NCBI RefSeq assembly: GCF_900114785.1
Contig: NZ_FOUG01000001.1
Span: forward strand, 124,001 to 188,000
Origin: Variovorax sp. OV329
Lineage (GTDB): Bacteria; Pseudomonadota; Gammaproteobacteria; Burkholderiales; Burkholderiaceae_C
Direction: 5' to 3'
DNA length: 64,000 nt
Shown: in pieces, positions 1 to 8,250 of the stretch
Layout: each line of letters opens with the position of its first letter
Numbering within the stretch: the first letter of the stretch is position 1
The notes under the pieces: generated by a model
Told to the model about the DNA's origin: nothing
The model's database searches: none
Seen by the model: only the letters and a program-made list of their open reading frames with translations
Translations under genes and position numbers: made by a program

Positions 1-1
1 C

Positions 2-748
2 AAGATGATGCCGGTGTCGCTGGAGCTGGGCGGCAAGTCGCCCACCATGGTGCTGGAAGACGCCGACCTGGACCACGCGGTGGCCGGCGTGCTTTACGGC
101 ATCTTCAGCTCCTCGGGCGAGTCGTGCATCGCGGGCTCGCGCCTCTTTGTCGCGCGCAGCATCTACGACGAGTTCGTCACCCGCCTGGCCGAAGCCGCCA
201 AGCTGCTGCGCGTGGGCGATCCGGCCTCGGAAAGCACGCAGATGGGCCCGCTCATCACGGCGAAGCACCGCGAGAGCATCGAGCGCTACGTGGCGCTGGG
301 CGTGTCCGAGGGCGCGCACATCCGCACCGGCGGCGTGCGCCCGCACGGCGAGGGCCGCGACAACGGCTACTACTACACCCCCACCATCCTCGAAGGCCTG
401 ACGAACAGCGCCCGCACTACGCAGGAAGAGATCTTCGGCCCGGTGCTGGTGGCCATGCCCTTCGACAGCGAAGAGAAGCTGATCGAGGAAGCCAACGACA
501 GCGTCTACGCCCTGGCGGCCGGCGTGTGGAGCCGCGACTTCAAGCGCGCCTGGCGCCTGGGCCGCGCGGTGCAGGCCGGCACCGTCTGGGTCAACACCTA
601 CAAGCAGTTCTCCGTCTCCACGCCCTTCGGCGGCTGGCGCGACTCGGGCCTGGGCCGCGAGAAGGGCCGCGAGGGCATCTTCCAGTACATGGAGCAGAAG
701 AGCATGTACTGGGGCACCAACGAACAACCCCTGCCCTGGAGCAAGTGA
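2..748 (+). CDS. Aldehyde dehydrogenase, C-terminal part (5' end outside window)
   Basis: NAD(P)-dependent aldehyde dehydrogenase that would oxidise an aldehyde intermediate to the acid in the cytoplasm. Only the last ~248 codons are present; the frame is open to the window edge, and a full enzyme has about 480-500 residues. The visible part starts just before the conserved ELGGK segment, whose Glu is the general base, and includes the catalytic Cys in GESCIAGSR. The EEIFGPV motif follows, then the FGGWRDSGLGREKG segment typical of the family C-terminus. The next gene begins 1 base after the stop, so it is clearly in the same operon as the aromatic-oxidation genes downstream. The Met at position 5 is internal, not a start. 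The exact substrate cannot be told; semialdehydes from ring cleavage are a reasonable guess. Confidence 0.93.
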   Translation, partial: KMMPVSLELGGKSPTMVLEDADLDHAVAGVLYGIFSSSGESCIAGSRLFVARSIYDEFVTRLAEAAKLLRVGDPASESTQMGPLITAKHRESIERYVALGVSEGAHIRTGGVRPHGEGRDNGYYYTPTILEGLTNSARTTQEEIFGPVLVAMPFDSEEKLIEEANDSVYALAAGVWSRDFKRAWRLGRAVQAGTVWVNTYKQFSVSTPFGGWRDSGLGREKGREGIFQYMEQKSMYWGTNEQPLPWSK

Positions 749-749
749 C

Positions 750-1721
750 ATGAGCGTTTTGGGCATCGACCAGATCACCTACGCGGCGGACGACCTTCCG
801 GCCTGCCGCACCTTCTTCCAGGACTGGGGCCTCGCGCTCCAATCCGAGAGCGCAGACGGACTCGTCTTCGAATGCCTCAACGGCTGCCGCGTGCTGGTGG
901 CCTCCCTGTCCAAGCCCGGCCTGCCGCCGGCGATGGAGGAGGGGCCGACTCTGCGCGAAGTCGTGTGGGGCGTGCAGAGCAATGCCGACCTCGATCGCTA
1001 CGCCGCTGCAATCAAGGATGCACCAGGCTTCTTCGATGCTGAAGTGGACGGCGCACGCCGCATCGGCTGCATCGACCCCAACGGCCTGGCAGTGCGCCTG
1101 CAGGTCACGCGCAAGCGCGACATCGAGATCGACTGCGGTGCGATGAACACCTGGAGCACCAAGGCCCGCATCAACCAGCCCGCACCCATCTACGAGCGCG
1201 CCACGCCCATCGAGGTGGGCCATGTGGTGTTCTTCACCAACGACGTGGCAGCCACCAGCGCCTTCTACCGCGACCACTTCGGCTTCGTGAGCTCGGACAG
1301 CTATCCCAAGCGCGGCGCCTTCATGCGCTGCGCGCCGGACGGCGGCCACCACGACCTGTTCCTGCTGCAACTGCCCTCGGGCAAGCGCGGGTTGAACCAT
1401 GTGGCCTTCACCGTGCGCGACATCCACGAGGTGTTCGGCGGCGGCCTGCACTTCTCGCGCAAGGGCTGGGAAACGCAGCTGGGCCCGGGCCGCCACCCGG
1501 TGTCCTCGGCCTACTTCTGGTACTTCAAGAACCCGGCCGGCGGCCTCATCGAGTACTACGCCGACGAGGACCAGCTCACCGCCGACTGGCAGCCGCGCGA
1601 GTTCGAGCCCGGCCCGACGGTGTTCGCCGAATGGGCCGTCGATGGCGGCCTGGACGGCAACACGCGCCGCCAGAAGAACGCGGAAGGACCCAAGGGCGCC
1701 TTCCTCACCGAAAAGAAATAA
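750..1721 (+). CDS. VOC-family protein, type I extradiol dioxygenase-like
   Basis: 323-residue protein with two vicinal-oxygen-chelate modules, as in type I extradiol ring-cleavage dioxygenases. The N-terminal module (about residues 4-120) lacks the metal His, with Gln in its place (IDQITY). The C-terminal module (about 152-290) has the full 2-His-1-carboxylate set: His158 (VGHVVF), His217 (LNHVAF) and Glu268 (IEYYAD). That is the layout of 2,3-dihydroxybiphenyl or catechol 2,3-dioxygenase relatives, so ring cleavage of a catechol-type intermediate is plausible. The start lies 1 base after the aldehyde dehydrogenase stop. An upstream extradiol enzyme feeding an aldehyde dehydrogenase fits a meta-cleavage logic. 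Other VOC activities cannot be excluded from sequence alone. Confidence 0.85.
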   Translation: MSVLGIDQITYAADDLPACRTFFQDWGLALQSESADGLVFECLNGCRVLVASLSKPGLPPAMEEGPTLREVVWGVQSNADLDRYAAAIKDAPGFFDAEVDGARRIGCIDPNGLAVRLQVTRKRDIEIDCGAMNTWSTKARINQPAPIYERATPIEVGHVVFFTNDVAATSAFYRDHFGFVSSDSYPKRGAFMRCAPDGGHHDLFLLQLPSGKRGLNHVAFTVRDIHEVFGGGLHFSRKGWETQLGPGRHPVSSAYFWYFKNPAGGLIEYYADEDQLTADWQPREFEPGPTVFAEWAVDGGLDGNTRRQKNAEGPKGAFLTEKK

Positions 1722-1739
1722 CCCGAACCGCAGCAAGCC

Positions 1740-2735
1740 ATGACCCGTCTTTCCGTTCTCGCCAAGTCCCTCGCCGCTTCCTTCGCCTTGGCGCTGGCCT
1801 TCGCCCCTGCGCATGCGCAGACCGATGCGCAGAAGCAGCTGGCCTCCGGCCCCTTCAATATCGTCTCGCCCTTCCCGGCGGGCGGCCCGGTGGACACGCT
1901 GGCGCGCGTGCTGGCCGAGGGCCTGAACAAGCGCTACGGCCAGGTGGCAGTGGTGGAGAACTCGGCGGGCGCGGCCGGCAACATCGGCATGGACAAGGTC
2001 AAGCGCGCCAAGGGCGACGGCCACACGCTGCTGGTGGTACCCGCGGGCAACCTCACCATCAACCCCACGCTGATGACGAACTTCCCGTTCAACGTCGAGA
2101 AGGATTTCGTGGCCGTGACCATGCTGGCCAAGGCGCCCAACGTGGTGGTGGCTTCTCCTTCCTCGGGCATCAGGAACGCCAAGGAGCTGGTGGCACAGGC
2201 CAAGGCCAAGCCCGGCACGCTGGCCTATGCCTCGCCCGGCGTCGGCAGCGGCCTGCACCTGGCCGGAGAGCTCTTCAAGCAGCAGACGGGCACCGATTTG
2301 CTGCACGTGGCCTACAAGGGCACCGCGCCAGCCCTCACCGACACGGTGGGCGGCATCGTGCCGCTGATGTTCACCAACCTGCCGGCCGCGCTGCCCTTCA
2401 TCCAGAACGGCAAGCTGGTGGCCATCGGCATCACCGAGGCACAGCGCACGCCCGTGGCGCCCAACATCCCCACGCTGGCGGAGCAGGGCATCCAGGGCGT
2501 GAACGTGACCTCCTGGTACGGCCTGCTGGCCCCGGCCGGCACGCCCGCCCCGGTGGCCGAGCAGCTGGCCAAGGACGCCGCCGAGATCCTCGGCACCGCC
2601 GAGGTGCAGGAAAGGCTCAAGGCCCAGGGCATGACCCAGGCCACCATGAGCCCGTCGGCCTTCGCCAAGGCCATGAAGGACGAGACGGCCGTGTGGAGCG
2701 GAATCATCAAGTCGCGCCACATCGTGGCCGAGTAA
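1740..2735 (+). CDS. Bug-family (TctC-like) periplasmic solute-binding protein
   Basis: 331-residue periplasmic binding protein of the tripartite tricarboxylate transporter class, very abundant in Burkholderiales. A Sec signal peptide is clear (MTRLS, hydrophobic core, AHA/QTD cleavage near residue 26). The mature part has the family's marks: PFPAGGPVDTLARVLAEGL near the start, ENSAGAAGNIG, and a central LLHVAYKGTAPALTD stretch. No TctA/TctB membrane genes are next to it, which is usual for Bug proteins that share distant permeases or act as sensors. It sits inside the aromatic operon 18 bases after the VOC gene, so it probably captures the pathway's carboxylate substrate. The ligand is not predictable. 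Confidence 0.92.
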   Translation: MTRLSVLAKSLAASFALALAFAPAHAQTDAQKQLASGPFNIVSPFPAGGPVDTLARVLAEGLNKRYGQVAVVENSAGAAGNIGMDKVKRAKGDGHTLLVVPAGNLTINPTLMTNFPFNVEKDFVAVTMLAKAPNVVVASPSSGIRNAKELVAQAKAKPGTLAYASPGVGSGLHLAGELFKQQTGTDLLHVAYKGTAPALTDTVGGIVPLMFTNLPAALPFIQNGKLVAIGITEAQRTPVAPNIPTLAEQGIQGVNVTSWYGLLAPAGTPAPVAEQLAKDAAEILGTAEVQERLKAQGMTQATMSPSAFAKAMKDETAVWSGIIKSRHIVAE

Positions 2736-2754
2736 CGAGAAAGAAGACGGAGAC

Positions 2755-3915
2755 ATGAGCAGCAGCAACACCATCGGCATCGTCGGTGCCGGCATCGGCG
2801 GCCTGGCCGCCGCCATCGCCCTGCGCCGCGCCGGCCACGACGTGATCGTGTTCGAGCAGGCCAAGCAGTTCGCCCGCGTGGGTGCCGACATCAACCTCAC
2901 GCCCAACGCGGTGCGCGCCATGGACGGCCTGGGCATCGGCGAAGCCGCCCGCGTGACCGCTGCGCGCCCCTCGCATCGCATCAGCCGCAGCTACGACAGC
3001 GGCGAAGAGACCTCGCGCCTGGAAATGGCCGAGACCGCCGAGCAGAAATACGGCGCCCCGCAGCTCACCATCCACCGCGCCGACCTGTTGGCGGCGCTGG
3101 CGGAGCTGTTCCCGGCCGAGCGCGTGCAGCTGGGCAAGCGTGCGCAGAAGATCGTGCAGGGCGACGAGGGCGTCGAAGTCACTTTCGAGGACGGCAGCAG
3201 CGCGCAGTTGGGCGCACTGATCGGCGCGGACGGCATCCACTCGGTGGTGCGCACCGCGATGTTCGGCGCCGAAAGCCCGCGCTTCACCGGCATCGTGGCC
3301 TACCGCGCCGTGGTGCCCGCCGACCGCCTGCAGGGCGTGCCCAACCTGGGCGCCTTCACCAAGTGGTGGGGCCCGAACCCGCAGAGCCAGATCGTCACCT
3401 TCCCGCTCAACCGCGGCAGGGACATCTTCATCTTCGCCACCACGCCGCAGGACACGTGGCACCTCGAGTCGTGGACTGCGCCCGGCAGCGTCGACGAGCT
3501 GCGCGATCAGTACAAGGACTACCACGGCGAGGCCCGCGCCCTGCTGGACGCCTGCGACACCGTCCTCAAGACTGCTCTGTACGAGCGCGACCCGATGCCC
3601 TCGTGGACGCAGGGCCGCTTGGCGCTGCTGGGCGATGCGGCGCACCCCATGCTGCCCTTCATGGCGCAGGGCGCCGGCATGGCGATCGAAGACGCCGTCG
3701 TGCTGGCCCGTTACCTGGAAGGCGTTGCCGTGCAGGACCTCCCCGTCGCGCTGCGCCGCTACGAGCGTGCCCGCCTGCCGCGGACCAGCCAGGTGCAGCT
3801 GGGCTCGCGTGGCAACAACTGGCTGCGCGAAGGCGGCAACGCCGACTGGGTCTATGGCTACGACGCCTGGGCCGTGCCGCTGGCCAGTGAAGAATCGGAA
3901 GAGAGCCTGGCATGA
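2755..3915 (+). CDS. FAD-dependent aromatic hydroxylase (NicC / salicylate-hydroxylase-like)
   Basis: 386-residue group A flavoprotein monooxygenase that uses NAD(P)H and O2 to hydroxylate an aromatic ring. The N-terminal dinucleotide-binding motif GIVGAGIGGLAAAIALRRAG is at residues 5-24; the second FAD motif GDAAHPMLPFMAQGAGMAIEDA is near 290-312. The overall pattern, including the WVYGYDAW ending, resembles 6-hydroxynicotinate 3-monooxygenase (NicC) and salicylate 1-hydroxylase, which hydroxylate with loss of a carboxylate. The start follows a good GGAGAC site 4 bases upstream. The stop overlaps an ATG (ATGA) of a 23-codon mini-ORF leading to the next gene. Role in this operon: probably turning a hydroxy-aromatic acid into a catechol or quinol for ring cleavage (inference). 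Confidence 0.9.
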   Translation: MSSSNTIGIVGAGIGGLAAAIALRRAGHDVIVFEQAKQFARVGADINLTPNAVRAMDGLGIGEAARVTAARPSHRISRSYDSGEETSRLEMAETAEQKYGAPQLTIHRADLLAALAELFPAERVQLGKRAQKIVQGDEGVEVTFEDGSSAQLGALIGADGIHSVVRTAMFGAESPRFTGIVAYRAVVPADRLQGVPNLGAFTKWWGPNPQSQIVTFPLNRGRDIFIFATTPQDTWHLESWTAPGSVDELRDQYKDYHGEARALLDACDTVLKTALYERDPMPSWTQGRLALLGDAAHPMLPFMAQGAGMAIEDAVVLARYLEGVAVQDLPVALRRYERARLPRTSQVQLGSRGNNWLREGGNADWVYGYDAWAVPLASEESEESLA

Positions 3916-3975
3916 GCACCCGCACGGCCGCTCCGAAGGGTGCTCGCACCGCAGTGCGCAGCACGGAGGTTTTCT

Positions 3976-4299
3976 GTGTCTGACAGCGGCAAGCTCCTGC
4001 TGACGGTGGTGCTCAAGCACCACCCCGGCCTCACGCTGGACGATGTGCAGGCGCGCATGAAGGCCAGCGACTGGTGGGAGTCCTTCCCACCCGAGGGCTG
4101 CCGCATCGTCTCCTGGACCGTGGCCATGGGCCTGGGCCAGATCCTCACGCTGGAGCTGCCGCCTTCGATGCTCCCGCTCGTCAACCTGGAGCTGGAGCGC
4201 CGCGCCTGGGGCGTGTTCAGCACCGAGTGCTACCCCACTTACGACTTCGTGCCGGTTCGCGAACGCATCCGCGAACGCGTGCGCAATGGCGGCCAGTGA
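3976..4299 (+). CDS. Small uncharacterised protein in the aromatic operon (107 aa)
   Basis: I do not recognise this family with certainty. I chose the GTG at 3976 because a strong GGAGG lies 6 bases upstream; the longer reading from GTG 3940 lacks a comparable site. The 107-residue product starts MSDSGKLLLTVVLKHHPG and has alternating strand/helix character: beta (LLLTVVLKH), helix (TLDDVQARMKASDWW), beta (CRIVSWTVAMGLGQILTLEL), helix (SMLPLVNLELERRAWG). This looks like a single ferredoxin-like alpha/beta fold, as in muconolactone-isomerase or dimeric alpha-beta-barrel proteins. It has no signal peptide and no cysteine cluster. It sits between the FAD hydroxylase and the Rieske genes, so a small isomerase or accessory role is possible but unproven. 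Confidence 0.75.
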   Translation: MSDSGKLLLTVVLKHHPGLTLDDVQARMKASDWWESFPPEGCRIVSWTVAMGLGQILTLELPPSMLPLVNLELERRAWGVFSTECYPTYDFVPVRERIRERVRNGGQ

Positions 4300-4345
4300 G
4301 CCGCGACCAAGACAAGAGTTCAACCGCCCACCGATGGAGAGCCCC

Positions 4346-4573
4346 ATGACCGACCGCTACCTCGATCAACACCAGGCGCGCAAGCGCACCCCCACCACCT
4401 ACGAAGACCTGCTGGGCGACGCCATCGAGCGTGCCTACGGCAGCGGCGTGCATGACCTGGCCGGCCTGGTGCAGGCACTGAACGACAGCGGCCTGGCCAG
4501 CCCCAGCGGCAAGGAATGGACCGAAGAGGTCTACCGCCAGGAAATCGCCGGCCTGGCCAACCAGTCCGCCTGA
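4346..4573 (+). CDS. Small recombinase-like helix-domain protein (75 aa)
   Basis: 75-residue protein. The ATG at 4346 is favoured over 4334 and 4286 because GGAGA ends 5 bases before it. The middle and C-terminal part (residues 37-70: LAGLVQALNDSGLASPSGKEWTEE... in two runs) strongly recalls the short helical element of serine recombinases, where 'LN..GI.TP.G..W....V..I' precedes the zinc ribbon. There is no catalytic resolvase domain and no sign of a deleted one, so this is a stand-alone domain rather than a recombinase remnant. It is 26 bases upstream of the Rieske oxygenase gene, in the same operon. An adaptor or small subunit for the oxygenase is one idea; the function is unknown. Confidence 0.8.
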   Translation: MTDRYLDQHQARKRTPTTYEDLLGDAIERAYGSGVHDLAGLVQALNDSGLASPSGKEWTEEVYRQEIAGLANQSA

Positions 4574-4599
4574 AGCGCGCACCCCACGAAGGAATCGAC

Positions 4600-5637
4600 A
4601 TGACCACCATCGCCATCCACGCCGACCCGGTCGACCAGCTGCTCGAAGTGGGCCTGAAGGACCTCTGGTATCCGCTGTGCCCGACCTCCTTCATCAAGGA
4701 GAAGCCCATCTCGCTGCGCCGCCTCGGCCGCAAGCTTGCCCTGTGGCGCGACCACCAGGGCGTGCTGCACGCACTGGAAGACCGCTGCCCGCACCGCGGC
4801 GCGCCGCTGTCGCAGGGCGTGATCCTGGGCGACCGCCTCTCGTGCCCCTACCACGGCGTGGAAGTGCGCTGCGACGGCACCGTGACCCGCGTGCCCGGCA
4901 GCCCCGGCTGCAAGCTGGAGGGCTCGCGCCCCACCTTCCACTTCCACGTGAAGGAAGCGGCCGGTGCCGTGTGGCTCTACAACAGCCGCGAGCCCGTGGA
5001 CGAGCCGCCGCCGCTGCTGCTGCCCGAGCAGCTGACCAACGACGAGGAGTACGGCCACTTCCTCTGCTACACCGAGTGGAAGGGCGACTACCGCTACGTG
5101 CTGGACAACGTGATGGACCCGATGCACGGCACCTTCCTGCACAAGCAGTCGCACTCCATGGCCGAAGGCGATTCGCATGCCAAGTTCGGCATCCGCGCCA
5201 CCGACACCGGCTTCGTGTTCGAGAAGGAAGGCCAGCGCAACGTCAACTTCGACTGGACCGAATGGGCCGACACCGGCGTGCACTGGATGCGCCTGGAGAT
5301 CCCCTATCCGAAGACCGGCGGCCCCGGCGGCAACTTCATCATCGTGGGCAGCTACACGCCCATCTCGCCCTCGCTGTCGGCGGTGTTCCACTGGCGCTGC
5401 CGCAAGCTCCCCAAGGGCTGGGAGCGCGACACCTGGCGCTTCCTCTACCAGAACCGACTGGAGGCGCGCCACTGGCACGTGCTGGAGCAGGACCGCCGGA
5501 TGCTCGAGGACATGGAACCCGATGCCAACCAGCACGAGAACCTGTACCAGCACGACCTGGGCGTCGTGCGCCTGCGCCGCCACCTTAAAGGCTTGGCGCA
5601 GCAGCAGGTTGAGTCGCTGCAGAAGGCCGCGGCCTGA
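4600..5637 (+). CDS. Rieske non-haem iron oxygenase, alpha subunit
   Basis: 345-residue oxygenase component of a ring-hydroxylating or O-demethylating system. The Rieske [2Fe-2S] ligands are Cys63-x-His65 (CPHRG) and Cys82-x2-His85 (CPYHG). The mononuclear iron site is in the catalytic half, with His176 and His181 within NVMDPMHGTFLH, plus a C-terminal acidic ligand. Size and the absence of a beta-subunit gene point to the phthalate 4,5-dioxygenase / vanillate O-demethylase class, which pairs with a one-piece PDR/VanB reductase; exactly such a reductase is encoded two genes downstream. I chose the ATG at 4600 (GGAA about 5 bases upstream) over an in-frame ATG at 4516, which would overlap the preceding gene. 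The substrate is an aromatic acid or ether by family; not resolvable further. Confidence 0.93.
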   Translation: MTTIAIHADPVDQLLEVGLKDLWYPLCPTSFIKEKPISLRRLGRKLALWRDHQGVLHALEDRCPHRGAPLSQGVILGDRLSCPYHGVEVRCDGTVTRVPGSPGCKLEGSRPTFHFHVKEAAGAVWLYNSREPVDEPPPLLLPEQLTNDEEYGHFLCYTEWKGDYRYVLDNVMDPMHGTFLHKQSHSMAEGDSHAKFGIRATDTGFVFEKEGQRNVNFDWTEWADTGVHWMRLEIPYPKTGGPGGNFIIVGSYTPISPSLSAVFHWRCRKLPKGWERDTWRFLYQNRLEARHWHVLEQDRRMLEDMEPDANQHENLYQHDLGVVRLRRHLKGLAQQQVESLQKAAA

Positions 5638-5642
5638 AGAGG

Positions 5643-6086
5643 ATGGATGCCGTGCAGGTGAAGCGCGTCGTGTGCGAGGCCGTGCCTGACCTGGCGCACG
5701 CCAACTGGTCCAACGCCATCGTGGTGGGCCAGGAGGTGGTGCTGTCTGGCCAGACCGGCCACCCTGCCACGCGCAACGCCGCGCAGGCCGGCTCGCCCCT
5801 GGGCGCCTACGAGCAGACGCTGGTGGTCCTGAAGAAGATCCAGGCGCTGCTCGAAGCGGCCGGCGGCGGCGTGCACAACATCCTCAAGCTGGTGGTGTAT
5901 GTCACCGAGATCTCCGACAAGGACGAAGTGGGGCGCGCACGGCGCGACTTCTTCGGCCAGGGGCCGTACCCGGCCTCCACGCTGGTGGCGGTGAGTGCCC
6001 TGGTGTTTCCCGAACTGCGCGTCGAGATCGACGCCACCGCGCGGCTGGACGTTGACCTGCGTAGCTTGCCGACTGCCGCACCCTGA
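5643..6086 (+). CDS. RidA/YjgF-family protein lacking the classical catalytic arginine
   Basis: 147-residue member of the RidA/YER057c/UK114 superfamily, which forms trimers and in the classical branch hydrolyses reactive enamines and imines. Conserved features are present: VLSGQTGHPA, the long helix YEQTLVVLKKIQALLEAAG, and the C-terminal ELRVEIDATARLD. At the position where classical RidA has the deaminase Arg (PARS in E. coli), this protein reads YPASTLV, with Ser instead of Arg. It therefore probably belongs to one of the Rid subfamilies without proven imine deaminase activity. It starts 5 bases after the Rieske stop with GAAGAGG close upstream, so it is translated with the oxygenase. A role in handling a reactive pathway intermediate is inferred. 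Confidence 0.88.
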   Translation: MDAVQVKRVVCEAVPDLAHANWSNAIVVGQEVVLSGQTGHPATRNAAQAGSPLGAYEQTLVVLKKIQALLEAAGGGVHNILKLVVYVTEISDKDEVGRARRDFFGQGPYPASTLVAVSALVFPELRVEIDATARLDVDLRSLPTAAP

Positions 6087-6114
6087 CATCCGAAGTTTTT
6101 CCCGAGGTTCCGCC

Positions 6115-7086
6115 ATGTCATCCCCCACGCTGAAAGCCCTGGTCCACACCATGCGCCACGAGGCCGACGGCATCGTCAGCGTCGAGTTCCGTCCCGCTTC
6201 ACCGGAGGTGGACTTCCCCGCTTTCGAGGCCGGCTCGCACATCGACCTGCACCTGCCCAACGGCCTGGTGCGCAGCTACTCGCTGTGCAACCCGGCCAGC
6301 GACCGCCAGCGCTACGTGGTGGGCGTGCTCAACGACAAGAAGAGCCGCGGTGGCTCGCGCTACGTGCACCAGCAGTTGCGCGTGGGCAGCACCATCGAGA
6401 TCTCGCATCCGCGCAACAACTTCGCGCTGCAGGAAGGCGCGGAGCGCTCGGTGCTGATGTCCGGCGGCATCGGCGTGACGCCCATCTGGTGCATGCTTCA
6501 GCGCCTGAGTGCGCTGGGCCGTCCGGTGGAGATGATCTACTGCGCGCGCAACCGCAAGGAAGCCGCCTTCATCGACGCCATCACCGCGTTGGCTGCCGAC
6601 AAGGGCATCCCGATCACTTGGCACTTCGACCAGGAGAAGAACGCGCCGCCCAACCTGGTGCAGATGCTGGAAGGCAAGGGCGCGGCCAGCCACTACTACT
6701 GTTGCGGCCCCACGCCCATGCTGGACAGCTTCGAGAAGAGCTGCGAGCAGCTGGGCTATGCCAACGCGCACATCGAGCGCTTCGCCGCCGTGGAAGTGGC
6801 GGCGCCGGCCGCCACCGAGACTTACGTGGTCGAATGCGCCAAGAGCGGCAAGAGCGTGGAGGTGCCGCCCGGCAAGTCCATCCTCGACAGCCTGATCGAG
6901 GCCGGTCTGAACCCCGACCACAGCTGCAAGGAAGGTGTCTGCGGCGCCTGCGAGACCGTCGTGCTGGAAGCCGGCGAGATCGAGCACCACGACGGCATCC
7001 TCACCAAGCTGGAACGCCAGTCGAACAAGACCATGATGATCTGCGTGTCGCGCTGCAAGCGCGGTCCGCTGGTGCTGGACATCTGA
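6115..7086 (+). CDS. PDR/VanB-family oxidoreductase (reductase partner of the Rieske oxygenase)
   Basis: 323-residue iron-sulfur flavoprotein that passes electrons from NAD(P)H to a Rieske oxygenase. Domain order: FMN-binding barrel (RSYSLCNPAS, about residues 50-60), NAD(P)-binding domain (SGGIGVTPIW, about 117-127, and a CGPTPML near 200), then a C-terminal plant-type [2Fe-2S] domain with CKEGVCGAC and a later Cys in the MMICVSRC segment. This fused order is that of phthalate dioxygenase reductase and VanB. The ATG at 6115 is chosen because GAGG lies 8 bases upstream; the longer in-frame start at 5995 would lie inside the RidA gene. With the Rieske gene at 4600 it forms a two-component oxygenase. 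Confidence 0.94.
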   Translation: MSSPTLKALVHTMRHEADGIVSVEFRPASPEVDFPAFEAGSHIDLHLPNGLVRSYSLCNPASDRQRYVVGVLNDKKSRGGSRYVHQQLRVGSTIEISHPRNNFALQEGAERSVLMSGGIGVTPIWCMLQRLSALGRPVEMIYCARNRKEAAFIDAITALAADKGIPITWHFDQEKNAPPNLVQMLEGKGAASHYYCCGPTPMLDSFEKSCEQLGYANAHIERFAAVEVAAPAATETYVVECAKSGKSVEVPPGKSILDSLIEAGLNPDHSCKEGVCGACETVVLEAGEIEHHDGILTKLERQSNKTMMICVSRCKRGPLVLDI

Positions 7087-7134
7087 GGCGCAAGGCCTCC
7101 CCGTTTTCCCCACTCTCGTCCCTTAGAAGAACCA

Positions 7135-8226
7135 ATGAAGAAGACTCTCGTGGCGGCTGCCGCCTGCGCAGCCGCGGGCCTCGCCTGCGCCCAATCCAGC
7201 GTGACCGTGTTCGGCGTGCTCGATGCCGCACTCACCTACACCACCGGCTCGGGCCCCGTGTCCACCAGCAAGTGGCAGATGACCAACAGCGCCAACAGCT
7301 TCAGCCGCCTCGGCTTTCGCGGCACCGAGGACCTGGGCGGCGGCCTGTCGGCGGGCTTCTGGCTCGAAGCCGGCCTGATGAACGACACCGGCAGCGGCTT
7401 TCCGACCAACACCAACAACCAGGCCAGCGGCAACCTCGCCAGCGGCGGCCTGACCTTCAACCGCCGTTCCACCGTGAGCCTGTCGGGCCGTTTCGGCGAA
7501 CTGCGCCTGGGCCGCGACTACACGCCCAGCTTCTGGAACACGGCACTGTTCGATCCCTTCGGCACCGGCAGCGGCATCGGCGCGAGCCAGCTCTACTTCA
7601 CCGGCCTGGGCGGCGTGGCCGCGCCCACCGGCACGCGGGCATCCAACAGCATCGGCTACTTCCTGCCCGCGGGCCTGTCGGGCTTCTACGGCCAGGCCAT
7701 GTACGCCATGGGTGAGAACGCCTCGAACACCGTGCCCTCGGATGCGCGCCACGACGGCGACTACGCAGGCGTGCGTGTGGGCTGGCAGGATGCTGCCTGG
7801 CATGTGTCGCTGGCGACGGGCACCACGAAGTACGCGACTGGCGACCTGCGCGTGTCCAACATCGGCCTCGCCTACACCTTCGCGTCGCTGAACAACCTCA
7901 AGCTGACCAGCGAGCTCTACGACGAGTCGCTGGGGCAGGTGGATGGCCGCGGCGCGCTGGTGGGCTTCATCTGGCCGGTGGGCCCGGGCGACGTGCGCTT
8001 CTCCTATGCGTGGTACGAGCGCATCCCCGTCGGCGACGTGCCGAAGCCCACCACCTCGAAGCTGGCGCTGGGCTACGTGCACAACCTCTCGAAGCGCACC
8101 GCGGTCTATGCGACCGTGGCGCGCATCTCCAACAGCAACGGCGCGTCGCAGGCGCTGACCGGTGCCACCACCTCGCCGAACAGCTCGTCCACGGGCACCG
8201 AGTTCGGCGTGCGCCACGCGTTCTGA
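7135..8226 (+). CDS. Gram-negative trimeric porin (OmpC/Omp32-like)
   Basis: 363-residue outer-membrane porin. The signal peptide MKKTLVAAAACAAAGLACA is cut before QSSVTVFGVLD, the standard start of mature Burkholderiales porins (first strand SVTVFGVLDAAL). It has conserved landmarks such as SRLGFRGTEDLGGGL and ELRLGRDYTP, and it ends in a terminal aromatic (HAF), the recognition signal for the BAM complex. Alternating strand pattern throughout agrees with a 16-stranded barrel. It follows the reductase by 48 bases and precedes an MFS transporter, so it may be the outer-membrane entry point for the operon's aromatic substrate (inference); many such porins are general. Confidence 0.94.
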   Translation: MKKTLVAAAACAAAGLACAQSSVTVFGVLDAALTYTTGSGPVSTSKWQMTNSANSFSRLGFRGTEDLGGGLSAGFWLEAGLMNDTGSGFPTNTNNQASGNLASGGLTFNRRSTVSLSGRFGELRLGRDYTPSFWNTALFDPFGTGSGIGASQLYFTGLGGVAAPTGTRASNSIGYFLPAGLSGFYGQAMYAMGENASNTVPSDARHDGDYAGVRVGWQDAAWHVSLATGTTKYATGDLRVSNIGLAYTFASLNNLKLTSELYDESLGQVDGRGALVGFIWPVGPGDVRFSYAWYERIPVGDVPKPTTSKLALGYVHNLSKRTAVYATVARISNSNGASQALTGATTSPNSSSTGTEFGVRHAF

Positions 8227-8250
8227 CGCAAGCATTGAAGGAGTAGCGCC

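Noticed and set aside
591..4347. Long minus-strand frames (796 and 546 codons) opposite the aromatic operon
   Set aside because: They lie entirely under well-supported enzymes, lack ribosome sites and give compositionally biased proteins.
4346..4573. Remnant of a serine recombinase or mobile element
   Set aside because: Only the short helical motif is present, in a complete small gene with its own ribosome site; no catalytic domain, repeats or other mobile-element traces nearby.
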